This document shows, one piece after another, positions 1-6,866 of a stretch of DNA of 14,140 nt; positions within the stretch are counted from its first letter, which is position 1; each line of letters begins with the position of its first letter. The stretch lies in the NCBI GenBank assembly GCA_023146365.1, contig JAGLCE010000060.1:1-14140 (forward strand), read 5' to 3'. This DNA comes from Endozoicomonadaceae bacterium (GTDB lineage Bacteria > Pseudomonadota > Gammaproteobacteria > Pseudomonadales > Endozoicomonadaceae). The notes below the pieces were generated by a model. It made no database searches. It was given only the letters and a program-made list of their open reading frames with translations, and was not told where the DNA came from. The position numbers and the translations under genes are program-made.

Positions 1-25
1 AGCAATCAGCAATCAGCAATCAGCA
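1..25. repeat. 7-bp tandem repeat AGCAATC at window edge
   Basis: The window opens with three exact copies of AGCAATC followed by a partial AGCA. The array is probably cut by the window edge, so its real length is unknown. It lies just downstream of the srkA stop codon and outside any recognisable gene. Confidence 0.8.
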
Positions 26-52
26 TGTTACGATACAGATAGATCATTAGCT

Positions 53-1045
53 CTACATCAGCGTCAGTACGGGTTCATTCAGTGAGGCGAGTTGCTCTCT
101 CAATTCCAGTATATGATCAGCCCAATAACGTTCGGTATTAAACCACGGAAAAGCCATGGGGAAGGCGGGGTCATCCCAACGGCGAGCGAGCCAAGCACTG
201 TAATGGATAATGCGAAGGGTACGGAAGTACTCGATCAGGTTCAGTTCGACAGGATTGAAATCGTTGAATTCACCATAGCCATTCATCAATTCGGATAGCT
301 GGCTGATCTGATGGTTGCGATCGCCGGATAAAAACATCCAGAGATCCTGAATGGCCGGGCCGTTAACACAGTCATCAAAATCCACAAAGTGAAAATATTC
401 ATCGCGCCAGAGAATATTGCCGCAATGGGCGTCACCGTGTAGGCGGATGGGATGATAGTCGTACAGGCTCTGAATCTGTTCAAGTTTTTTAACAAGGTCA
501 GCGGTCAGTGTGGTGTAAGCCGGCAGTAGAGGCTCGGGAATAAATTGGTTATCCAGCAAGTAGGCAATGCCGTCTTTAACAAAACGTTGCAGGGTGATGC
601 TCGGTCGGTGCGTGAAACGTTGGACTTCGCCCATCTTGTGAATGCGTCCCATCAGGCGACCGAGCTGGAATAAATGCTCGGGATTATCCAGTTCAGGAGC
701 GTGTCCGCCACGGCGCGGTGACAGTGAAAACAGAAAGCCTTGGTATTCATGCAGGGTTTGGCCATTGTCCTGCCTGAGTGGGGCGACGACCGGTAATTCA
801 TTGTCGGCCAGTTCAAGGGTGAAATCGTGCTCTTCCTGAATCTGCTGGCGCGTCCAGCGATCTGGTCGGTAAAACTTGGCGATCACCGGAACATCCTCTT
901 CCAGACCCACCTGATAGACTCGATTTTCATAACTGTTCAACGCCAGCATTCGTGCATCGGTTTGCATGCCTGCAGACTCGACCGCATCCAGCACCGTATC
1001 CGGAGTGAGTGAGTCGTATGGATGGTTCTGCATAGCATTACTCAT
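53..1045 (-). CDS. srkA: Stress response kinase A (SrkA/YihE family)
   Basis: Cytoplasmic Ser/Thr protein kinase of the YihE/SrkA (APH/choline-kinase-like) family, 330 residues, close to the ~328 of the E. coli protein. In E. coli the family counters stress-induced death, acting against the MazEF pathway. Visible features are the nucleotide-binding lysine in VIAKFYRP (K57), the catalytic loop HGDAHCGN at 203-210 with catalytic D205, and the metal-binding VDFDD at 221-225 (D222). The family-typical tail DLWMFLSGD and ARRWDDPAFPMAFPWF is also present. The ATG at 1045 is preceded on the minus strand by AGGA with a 7-base spacer, which favours it over the internal ATG four codons later. It lies downstream of comF on the same strand after a 105-base gap. 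Identification is secure; the physiological role here is inferred from E. coli. Confidence 0.93.
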   Translation of the reverse strand: MSNAMQNHPYDSLTPDTVLDAVESAGMQTDARMLALNSYENRVYQVGLEEDVPVIAKFYRPDRWTRQQIQEEHDFTLELADNELPVVAPLRQDNGQTLHEYQGFLFSLSPRRGGHAPELDNPEHLFQLGRLMGRIHKMGEVQRFTHRPSITLQRFVKDGIAYLLDNQFIPEPLLPAYTTLTADLVKKLEQIQSLYDYHPIRLHGDAHCGNILWRDEYFHFVDFDDCVNGPAIQDLWMFLSGDRNHQISQLSELMNGYGEFNDFNPVELNLIEYFRTLRIIHYSAWLARRWDDPAFPMAFPWFNTERYWADHILELREQLASLNEPVLTLM

Positions 1046-1108
1046 CTCTGAATCCTAGGGTTAAAAAAAGTGCGTCTAAGTCTAAACCTGGATCTGTCTT
1101 CTGGCACG

Positions 1109-1126
1109 TTTTATTCGTTTTATTCG
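1109..1126. repeat. Two tandem copies of TTTTATTCG
   Basis: A 9-base unit, TTTTATTCG, occurs twice in direct succession in the 105-base gap between comF and srkA, preceded by CG so that the periodicity extends slightly further. Read on the minus strand it is AT-rich sequence about 65 to 80 bases upstream of the srkA start. It could be part of the srkA promoter region or simple slippage; no good -35/-10 pair was recognised here. Confidence 0.6.
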
Positions 1127-1150
1127 CTGTATTTAGAGTACTTTTTACTG

Positions 1151-1858
1151 TCACGTTGGCGTTCTGGCAATGCACCAGACATCGACCGTTTTGGCACCGT
1201 GCTGTTTCAGCAGGCGACTTAACTCTTCAACCGTAGCCCCAGTGGTTACAATGTCATCCATTAAGGCGACATGGCGATAACCGTTGACTGCACAGGAGAA
1301 GGTATTCCTGACATTCTTGCGACGCTGATCAGGTGTTAATGTCAGCTGGGGTAAAGTCGCTTGCTCTCTTGTCAGTAAGCGGTGATGAACGGGAATCTTC
1401 ATATACTGGCTGATATGGCGAGCTAAAACCGTTGATTGATTATAGCCACGCTTCAGCAATCGGCTACGATGCAGTGGAACTGGTAGGATCACTTCCGGTA
1501 ATGGTTCAAAGCGATAACGCATCTGAAGGGTATCAGCCAGCAAGCGCGTCAATGGAAGGCTGAAGGCGAGATTATCGTTATATTTTAGTCGCTGCAGCAT
1601 GTTGGATACTGGCGGTAGGTAGAGTAACGCTGCGGTACAACTGTTAAATGATCGCCCTCTTTTCTGGCAGACACCGCACAGATAGCCGTCATCAGAGCGA
1701 GGTAAGGGTTCACTGCAAAGTGTACAGGTATGCTGAATACGAGGCAGATCATCCATGCATCCCTGACAGAGCCTGTCTGGCCACTGGCAGGCTTCTCTGC
1801 ATAACAGGCAAGACAATGTAATCAATGATTGCAGTTTGTTTCTCAGAAAATGAATCAT
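1151..1858 (-). CDS. comF: ComF/GntX-family phosphoribosyltransferase-like protein
   Basis: Member of the ComF family, with an N-terminal cysteine-rich zinc-ribbon-like segment and a C-terminal type I phosphoribosyltransferase fold. Homologues take part in natural DNA uptake (ComF) or in using DNA as a nutrient (GntX/YhgH); the exact biochemistry is unsettled. With the start chosen here the protein has 235 residues, against about 227-240 in the family. Cysteine pairs lie at residues 17/20, 31/34, 45/48 and 61/64. LPVPLHRSRLLKRGYNQS is at 125-142 and the PRPP-binding loop VALMDDIVTTGAT at 197-209. The frame is open 55 codons further up to an ATG at 2023, but that extension is hydrophobic, unlike the family, and runs through the BirA operator, so the ATG at 1858 is preferred. 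There is no strong Shine-Dalgarno. A TATACT hexamer on the minus strand (1915-1920) is a possible -10 box. Divergent from bioB. Confidence 0.88.
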   Translation of the reverse strand: MIHFLRNKLQSLITLSCLLCREACQWPDRLCQGCMDDLPRIQHTCTLCSEPLPRSDDGYLCGVCQKRGRSFNSCTAALLYLPPVSNMLQRLKYNDNLAFSLPLTRLLADTLQMRYRFEPLPEVILPVPLHRSRLLKRGYNQSTVLARHISQYMKIPVHHRLLTREQATLPQLTLTPDQRRKNVRNTFSCAVNGYRHVALMDDIVTTGATVEELSRLLKQHGAKTVDVWCIARTPT

Positions 1859-1974
1859 GTTATTTATTGCAGGTGAGATGGATCGTATATCGTCCCTGAC
1901 TAGGGACTCAATGGAGTATAGATGCAGAGACACGGCAGGAAATATGACAACCAATATGGTCAATAAATAGCCTG

Positions 1975-2007
1975 TTGTAAACTTTCCCGCTGGAATCTGG
2001 TTGACAG
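1975..2007 (+). promoter_or_regulatory. BirA operator (BioO) upstream of bioB
   Basis: TTGTAAACT, 15 bases, then GGTTGACAG: an imperfect inverted repeat matching the known bacterial BirA/BioO pattern TTGTAAACC-N14-16-GGTTTACAA. BirA biotinylates its carrier protein and, as a dimer carrying biotinyl-AMP, represses biotin genes. The site is in the divergent comF-bioB gap, about 97 bases before the bioB start. A perfect -35-like TTGACA (2001-2006) lies inside the right arm, so occupancy would block RNA polymerase. No convincing -10 hexamer was found at 16-18 bases (GCAATG or CAATGT only). Whether comF is co-regulated is unknown. Confidence 0.85.
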
Positions 2008-2103
2008 TTGCGCATAGACTCATGCAATGTATGCTCTATCGCCGGTTTCGGAACGCAGTACTGGAACGGCACCCGAAGCAGACGGCGAAGGCAACCGAAG
2101 GCC

Positions 2104-3165
2104 ATGATGCATAATACCAAGAGCCTAATTCGTAACGACTGGAACATCGACGAGGTCGAACAACTCTTCTCCCTCTCCTTCAGTGACCTGATGTTTCAGG
2201 CTCAGCAGGTTCATCGGCAGTTCTTTGATCCGAATCGGGTTCAAGTTAGCACCTTGTTATCCATCAAGACAGGTGCCTGCCCAGAAGACTGCAAATATTG
2301 TCCCCAAAGCGGTCACTATCACACCGGACTGGACAAAGAAAAACTGATGCAGGTCCAGAAAGTACTGGAAGAAGCGGAACTGGCGCAGAAGGCTGGCGCT
2401 ACCCGTTTCTGTATGGGTGCAGCTTGGAAAAATCCACCAGCAAAAGATTTCCCTTATATTTTGAAAATGGTGGAAGGTGTCAAACAGCTAGGCTTGGAAA
2501 CCTGTATGACACTGGGAATGCTAAATCAGGAGCAGACTGAAGCGTTATCTAAGGCGGGCCTGGATTATTACAACCATAATCTGGATACTTCGCCGGAGTT
2601 TTACGGCAGTATTATTACCACTCGCACGTATTCTGATCGTCTAAAAACACTGTCGTATGTTCGTGATACAGGTATGAAGATTTGCAGTGGTGGCATTGTT
2701 GGTATGGGTGAAACTATTCACGATCGCGCCAATTTGCTGATTCAGCTGGCCAACCTGCCTGTGCATCCGGAAAGTGTGCCTATTAATATGCTGGTCAAGG
2801 TGGAAGGTACACCACTGGAGCATGTGGACGATCTTGATTCGTTTGACTTTATCCGTTGCATCGCGGTGGCTCGAATCATGATGCCGAGATCTCATGTTCG
2901 CCTCTCTGCCGGACGAGAGAACATGAGTGAAGAGATGCAAGCGCTAACCTTTCTAGCCGGTGCTAACTCCATTTTTTATGGCGAAAAACTGCTGACTACG
3001 CCGAATCCGGAATCCCAGAAAGATAAACAACTATTCAAACGGCTGGGTATCAAACCGGAAGAGCGGGACGAGTGCCATTCTGACGTTGAGCAGAAAACCG
3101 CGCTGCAGGGGCAGATTCAGGCAAAACAGGATAGCGATTTTTTCTACAATGCCGTACAGGCTTGA
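2104..3165 (+). CDS. bioB: Biotin synthase BioB
   Basis: Radical SAM enzyme that inserts sulfur into dethiobiotin to form biotin, the last pathway step, using a [4Fe-4S] and a sacrificial [2Fe-2S] cluster. The radical SAM motif GACPEDCKYCPQS places cluster cysteines at 59, 63 and 66. The [2Fe-2S] ligands are C103 (RFCMGAAW), C134 (ETCMTLG), C194 (KICSGG) and R266 (VRLSAGRE), all at a constant +6 offset from E. coli BioB. YYNHNLDTSPEFYG and the C-terminal NSIFYGEKLLTTPNP are also typical. Length is 353 residues against 346 in E. coli. ATG codons occur at 2104 and 2107; GAAGG at 2097-2101 is 2 or 5 bases away, so 2107 may be the real start. A longer frame starting with TTG at 2008 would begin at the operator and is rejected. 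First gene of the bio operon. Confidence 0.97.
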   Translation: MMHNTKSLIRNDWNIDEVEQLFSLSFSDLMFQAQQVHRQFFDPNRVQVSTLLSIKTGACPEDCKYCPQSGHYHTGLDKEKLMQVQKVLEEAELAQKAGATRFCMGAAWKNPPAKDFPYILKMVEGVKQLGLETCMTLGMLNQEQTEALSKAGLDYYNHNLDTSPEFYGSIITTRTYSDRLKTLSYVRDTGMKICSGGIVGMGETIHDRANLLIQLANLPVHPESVPINMLVKVEGTPLEHVDDLDSFDFIRCIAVARIMMPRSHVRLSAGRENMSEEMQALTFLAGANSIFYGEKLLTTPNPESQKDKQLFKRLGIKPEERDECHSDVEQKTALQGQIQAKQDSDFFYNAVQA

Positions 3166-3169
3166 GGCA

Positions 3170-4348
3170 ATGAGTGCCTTTGCGCTTGACACCGCTTTAG
3201 CTCAACGACAAGAGCAGTCGCTGTATCGACAACGGCAGTTGGTGGACGGTCCGCAAAATCCTGAACTCGTCGTGAATGGCAGACAGTATCTGGCCTTTTG
3301 CAGTAATGATTACCTTGGTATGGCTCACCATCCGAAAGTGATCAACACCTTCAAAAAGGCTGCTGACGTCTACGGTGTGGGTGGCGGAGCGTCACACCTG
3401 ATTGTTGGACACAGCCGTGCTCATCATCAGCTGGAAGAAGAGTTGGCTGAATTTACAGGACGCTCAAGAGCACTGCTTTTTTCGACAGGCTACATGGCAA
3501 ACCTCGGTGTTGTGAGCGCCTTGATGGGCAGTGGCGATGCGGTCTTTCAGGATCGATTGAACCATGCGTCACTGCTTGATGCTGGGCGCCTCTCCGGCGC
3601 TCGTTGCCAGCGTTATAGCCATGTTGATTGCGATAACCTGTCACTTCGTCTGGCTCGCAGTTCAGCGAAACGCAAGCTGATTGTGACTGACGGTGTGTTC
3701 AGCATGGATGGTAATGTTGCTCCGCTACAAGCGTTGGCCGCACTGGCCAAGCAACATGATGCCTGGCTGATGGTAGACGACGCACATGGTTTTGGCTGTA
3801 TCGGTCATGGTGGTCGTGGTTGTGCAGATTATTGTGATCTTTCACAGGATAATCTACCGATCTTGATGGGAACGCTGAGTAAGGCTTTTGGTACAGCCGG
3901 AGCTTTCGTTGCTGGCAGTGAATCACTCATAGAAACACTGATTCAGTTTGCTCGTACTTATATCTATACGACAGCGATGCCTCCTGCTATTGCGGAAGCA
4001 ACCCGCACTAGTCTGAGACTGGTTCAGGAAGAGAGTTGGCGTCGCACACATTTAACGAAACTGATTAACCGGTTCAGGGCGGGGTGTGGCGCATCAGATA
4101 TTCCCTTAACTTCGTCGTTCACAGCCATACAGCCGATTATGGTTGGTTCTGCTGACTGCGCCCTGGCGATGAGTCATGCGTTGTCGGAAGCCGGCATTCT
4201 AGTGACGGCTATCCGCCCACCTTCGGTACCTCGTGGAAGCGCTCGATTGCGGGTCACCTTGAGTGCTGCGCATACGCTTGAGCAGGTAGACCGATTGCTG
4301 GTGGCGCTGGAGCAAGTGACACGCAAGATTCCTAGGGTGGCGTTATAA
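3170..4348 (+). CDS. bioF: 8-amino-7-oxononanoate synthase BioF
   Basis: PLP-dependent alpha-oxoamine synthase that condenses pimeloyl-ACP (or -CoA) with L-alanine to 8-amino-7-oxononanoate, releasing CO2. It is 392 residues long against 384 in E. coli. Visible features are FCSNDYLGM (43-51), the substrate-site N131-H132, VVDGVFSMDG-type sequence as TDGVFSMDG (173-181), and MVDDAHG (201-207) with the PLP-contacting D204 and H206. The Schiff-base lysine is K238 in GTLSKAFG, and the C-terminal AIRPPSVPRGSARLRVTLSAAH is intact. The start at 3170 is four bases after the bioB stop. Its GAGG (3164-3167) is only two bases from the ATG, which is tight. An in-frame ATG at 3149, overlapping bioB, has no Shine-Dalgarno, and the extension up to 3086 lacks family similarity. 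Translational coupling to bioB is likely. Confidence 0.96.
   Translation: MSAFALDTALAQRQEQSLYRQRQLVDGPQNPELVVNGRQYLAFCSNDYLGMAHHPKVINTFKKAADVYGVGGGASHLIVGHSRAHHQLEEELAEFTGRSRALLFSTGYMANLGVVSALMGSGDAVFQDRLNHASLLDAGRLSGARCQRYSHVDCDNLSLRLARSSAKRKLIVTDGVFSMDGNVAPLQALAALAKQHDAWLMVDDAHGFGCIGHGGRGCADYCDLSQDNLPILMGTLSKAFGTAGAFVAGSESLIETLIQFARTYIYTTAMPPAIAEATRTSLRLVQEESWRRTHLTKLINRFRAGCGASDIPLTSSFTAIQPIMVGSADCALAMSHALSEAGILVTAIRPPSVPRGSARLRVTLSAAHTLEQVDRLLVALEQVTRKIPRVAL
4334..4347 (+). promoter_or_regulatory. Shine-Dalgarno pointing to an ATA codon as ancestral bioH start
   Basis: AGGGTGG (4334-4340) is the only good ribosome-binding sequence before bioH. From AGGG there are 7 bases to an in-frame ATA at 4345-4347, but 19 to the GTG at 4357. 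The ATA overlaps the bioF stop as ATAA, the pattern expected if an ancestral ATGA overlap (ATG plus TGA) had one G changed to A at 4347. ATA is a very rare start codon, so actual use of this codon is uncertain. Confidence 0.5.
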
Positions 4349-4356
4349 AGTATCGA

Positions 4357-5112
4357 GTGGTCCTGATATCTGGCTGGGGCATGCCTGCCGCTGTTATGCA
4401 GCCATTGGTCGACAAACTATCCAGACGTTATATTGTCCGCGCTGTTTCATTGCCGGGATTTAAGAGCGATGCGCTAACCGGCGATGGATTGACCGTCGAT
4501 ACGGTTGAATGGTCGGCGCTGGTTGATGCCCTGTCAGCCTTACTGATGGATGAAATGGTGACGCTGGTGGGCTGGTCATTGGGGGGGCATCTAGCAACAC
4601 GTTATGCGGCGATCTATCCCCAACAAGTTCATGGTGTACTGACAATGGCTTCCAACCCCTGCTTTGTACAAGGTAATGACTGGCCTGATGCGATGCCTCT
4701 CGATATTTTTTCCGGATTTCTGGAGGGGATCAATCACTCGGGTTCTCAGACACTAAAACACTTTGCCATGCTGTGTAGTCAGGGAGGCGCACAGCCACGG
4801 AAAACCGTGAGATTCATTAGAAAGATGATTGCCGATAGCTCTCCTGATTTCGAGCAACTGTCACGATTACTTGCGTTATTGGGAAGCTCGGATACTCGTT
4901 CACAGCTTGCTGATATCATCTGTCCAATAACACATCTAACGGCTGACAATGACGCACTAATTCCAGCAACGCTCTTTAATACTTTGTATCAGCATTACCC
5001 TGAGCAGACCATAAAAACTGTCGAGGGAGGACATACTTTCTGGATGGATAATCCAGACACTGTTGTTCGTTATATTGATGAACTGGTGCAGGAGCGCCAT
5101 GATCCAATATAG
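4357..5112 (+). CDS. bioH: Pimeloyl-[ACP] methyl ester esterase BioH
   Basis: Alpha/beta-hydrolase that cleaves the methyl ester of pimeloyl-ACP, ending the BioC-BioH route to the pimeloyl chain. Counting from the GTG at 4357 the protein has 251 residues. The nucleophile is S74 in GWSLGG, the acid most likely D199 in TADNDALIP, and the histidine H226 in EGGHTFW. The oxyanion-hole segment SGWGM sits almost at the N-terminus, and MASNPCF and WP at about 97-110 match BioH. The only conventional start after the in-frame stop at 4333 is this GTG; it truncates the first beta strand and has no Shine-Dalgarno. Beginning at the ATA at 4345 would add four residues and give 255, as in other BioH proteins (256 in E. 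coli). The gene lies between bioF and bioC and overlaps bioC by 14 bases. The function is secure; the start is not. Confidence 0.9.
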   Translation: MVLISGWGMPAAVMQPLVDKLSRRYIVRAVSLPGFKSDALTGDGLTVDTVEWSALVDALSALLMDEMVTLVGWSLGGHLATRYAAIYPQQVHGVLTMASNPCFVQGNDWPDAMPLDIFSGFLEGINHSGSQTLKHFAMLCSQGGAQPRKTVRFIRKMIADSSPDFEQLSRLLALLGSSDTRSQLADIICPITHLTADNDALIPATLFNTLYQHYPEQTIKTVEGGHTFWMDNPDTVVRYIDELVQERHDPI

Positions 5113-5911
5113 AGAAAACGGTCTGTATCCGCACGACCGACAACGTATAGCAGAGCATTTTAGTCGGGCTGCCAAAACGTATGACAGCGCTGCAACGTTA
5201 CAACGGGTGGTGGCGCAACGGGTGATGCTGAATCTGCCATCTGACATTGAAATGACTCGCATCCTTGATCTGGGATCAGGCACGGGTAGTCAAACGGCGG
5301 AACTGAAACCTCGTTATCCCGGTGCTCAAGTGGTGGGCATGGATATGGCGATGGGCATGCTTCAATATGCTGAACGTCAATTGCCGTATAATCCCTTTTC
5401 TTGGTGTTCCGGCGATATTGACGCTCTGCCATTTGCAAATAGCTGCTTTGATCTGGTGTTTTCCAGTCTCGCCATTCAGTGGTGTGAGTCGCTGTCATCG
5501 GCATTAAGGGAAGTTAAGAGAGTTCTAGTACCTGGTGGACATTTTGTTTTTTCGACGTTAGTCGCAGGTAGTTTGATGGAAATTTCTCAAGCCTGGCGTC
5601 AAGTCGATTGCTACAACCATGTTAACCAGTACGATACGTTTGAGACCCAATTACAGCAGGTGGCAGCCAGTGGCTTTGAGTCAGACCTCTTCAAACAACA
5701 GACGAAAGTGTTGTACTACCCCGACGTCAGCTTTTTGCTGAAAGAGTTACGGGCACTGGGTGTGAATACAGTAACGAAAAGTGCCAGTCTCGGATTAATG
5801 ACCCGTAGTCGTTTATTGGCGTTTCGTGATGCTTATGAAAATCTGCGTAGTCCGAATGGGCTGCCACTGACTTATCAAGTGGTTTATGGGGCGTTGCGAA
5901 AATCGAATTAA
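5099..5911 (+). CDS. bioC: Malonyl-ACP O-methyltransferase BioC
   Basis: SAM-dependent methyltransferase that methylates the free carboxyl of malonyl-ACP so that fatty acid synthase can extend it to a pimeloyl methyl ester; BioH later removes the methyl group. It is 270 residues long (E. coli 251). The N-terminal RQRIAEHFSRAAKTYDSAATLQ is the BioC signature. SAM motif I is LDLGSGTG (56-63), followed by VVGMDMAMGML (78-88), GDIDALPF (105-112) and FDLVFSSLAIQWC (117-129). The start at 5099 is set by AGGAG (5090-5094) with a four-base spacer. It overlaps the end of bioH by 14 bases, implying translational coupling. A 12-codon upstream extension within bioH, beginning at 5063, is rejected. Confidence 0.95.
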   Translation: MIQYRENGLYPHDRQRIAEHFSRAAKTYDSAATLQRVVAQRVMLNLPSDIEMTRILDLGSGTGSQTAELKPRYPGAQVVGMDMAMGMLQYAERQLPYNPFSWCSGDIDALPFANSCFDLVFSSLAIQWCESLSSALREVKRVLVPGGHFVFSTLVAGSLMEISQAWRQVDCYNHVNQYDTFETQLQQVAASGFESDLFKQQTKVLYYPDVSFLLKELRALGVNTVTKSASLGLMTRSRLLAFRDAYENLRSPNGLPLTYQVVYGALRKSN

Positions 5912-5927
5912 CTGAACAGGAACCGGT

Positions 5928-6602
5928 ATGCCTAAAGCGTATTTTGTCACTGGAACAGACACGGATGTCGGCAAGACGCTAGTCACATGTGGCCTACTGA
6001 AAAAAGCTCAACGTCAAGGTTTGACGACTGCCGCTATCAAACCGGTCTCTGTCGGTTGCGAAGATACCCCGGAAGGCTTGAGGAATGCGGATGCCCTTGC
6101 ATTACAGCAGGCTATGACCATTGATATGCTTTATGAACAGATTAATCCGATCGCTTTTCTGCCTCCCATTGCTCCGCATATTGCTGCACAAGACAGTGGT
6201 CGTATAGTGACGGCAGACTGTTTGTCTGGTATCTGTCGAGGTGTTCTGATGAAACGTGCCCAACTTACTTTGCTGGAAGGCGCTGGTGGCTGGCGAGTAC
6301 CACTGAACTCACGGGAGACCTTAGCCAATCTTGCTCAGATGTTGCAGTTGCCAGTCATATTGGTGGTTGGCATGAAATTGGGTTGTCTGAACCATTCACT
6401 CTTGACGGCGGAAGCTATTCGCAGGGATGGTCTGACGATTGCTGGCTGGGTAGCGAACTCTGTTACACCGGAGATGCCTCGGCTGGCTGAAAACATTTTG
6501 ACCCTTGAAGAGAAAATAGAAGCTCCATGCTTGGGAGAAGTGCCGTTCTTACCCTCTGCCACAGCAACGGAAGCAGCAAACTATTTGAACCTCCCTCTTT
6601 GA
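5928..6602 (+). CDS. bioD: ATP-dependent dethiobiotin synthetase BioD
   Basis: Closes the ureido ring of dethiobiotin from 7,8-diaminononanoate, CO2 and ATP. It is 224 residues, the same size as E. coli BioD. The P-loop GTDTDVGKT spans 9-17 with K16, the substrate-site K38 lies in AIKPVS, and LLEGAGGW (115-122) carries E117. VILVVGMKLGCLNHSLLTAEAI and AGWVANSVTPEM are typical of the family. The start has AGGAA at 5918-5922 with about six bases to the ATG and follows bioC by 16 bases. It is the last gene of the operon. The substrate-producing transaminase BioA is not encoded in this window. No clear rho-independent terminator follows. Confidence 0.96.
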   Translation: MPKAYFVTGTDTDVGKTLVTCGLLKKAQRQGLTTAAIKPVSVGCEDTPEGLRNADALALQQAMTIDMLYEQINPIAFLPPIAPHIAAQDSGRIVTADCLSGICRGVLMKRAQLTLLEGAGGWRVPLNSRETLANLAQMLQLPVILVVGMKLGCLNHSLLTAEAIRRDGLTIAGWVANSVTPEMPRLAENILTLEEKIEAPCLGEVPFLPSATATEAANYLNLPL

Positions 6603-6691
6603 TTTTTACCGTTTATTTCCCTTGGGATTCTAGCGACCAGTGGTGATTACCGTTGATTCAAGCGTATTTTCATCTCAAGCCATTCAGCCAC

Positions 6692-6702
6692 GCAATCTAA
6701 GT
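6692..6702 (+). promoter_or_regulatory. Shared 11-base leader motif, copy 1 (GCAATCTAAGT)
   Basis: GCAATCTAAGT occurs in the leader of the first acyl-CoA dehydrogenase gene and again, unchanged, in the leader of the second (8771-8781). Here it ends 57 bases before the PsrA-like palindrome; in the second leader the gap is 47. Flanking bases differ, so it is not simply a block of duplicated leader. It may be a binding site for a second regulator; none was recognised. Confidence 0.4.
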
Positions 6703-6759
6703 GAAAACACTTACTCTCTTGCGGAATGCCCTTGTCGCAGACTAAAGTCATACGTAATT

Positions 6760-6777
6760 TTCAAACAGTTGTTTCAA
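6760..6777 (+). promoter_or_regulatory. PsrA-like operator, first acyl-CoA dehydrogenase gene
   Basis: TTCAAAC-AGTT-GTTTCAA, an 18-base inverted repeat with one mismatched pair. Its core CAAAC-N4-GTTTC fits the published Pseudomonas PsrA consensus (G/C)AAAC-N2-4-GTTT(G/C). PsrA is a TetR-family repressor of beta-oxidation genes released by long-chain fatty acids. The site is 89 bases before the start codon of an acyl-CoA dehydrogenase, a fitting target. It directly follows a weak candidate promoter (TTGTCG 6732-6737, 17 bases, TAATTT 6755-6760). Confidence 0.7.
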
Positions 6778-6811
6778 TACGCACGCCAATACAGAACAGT
6801 CTTCAGATAAT

Positions 6812-6827
6812 GACCGCTTCGGTGGTC
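6812..6827 (+). other. Leader hairpin with UUCG tetraloop
   Basis: GACCGC-TTCG-GTGGTC folds into a six-pair stem (one G-U) closed by a C(UUCG)G tetraloop, an unusually stable RNA loop. It sits 39 bases before the dehydrogenase start and is not followed by a T run, so it is not a typical terminator. It may stabilise or shape the mRNA leader. The remainder of the gap from 6603 to 6866 contains no gene. Confidence 0.6.
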
Positions 6828-6866
6828 GGAAATGATTATAACGAGAGATAGCCCGAGGTCGACGCT

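Noticed and set aside
1..25. CRISPR array
   Set aside because: The 7-base units are directly adjacent with no spacers.
1859..2023. N-terminal extension of the comF frame up to an ATG at 2023
   Set aside because: It adds 55 hydrophobic residues absent from the family and runs through the BirA operator and the bioB control region.
2008..2103. TTG-initiated extension of bioB
   Set aside because: It begins at the end of the BirA operator, has no Shine-Dalgarno, and the Arg-rich extension does not resemble BioB.
3086..3169. N-terminal extension of bioF inside bioB
   Set aside because: It lies wholly in bioB's coding sequence and family similarity begins at MSAFALDTALAQR (3170).
5063..5098. N-terminal extension of bioC inside bioH
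   Set aside because: The ATG at 5099 has a good AGGAG four bases upstream, and the extension is the out-of-frame end of bioH.
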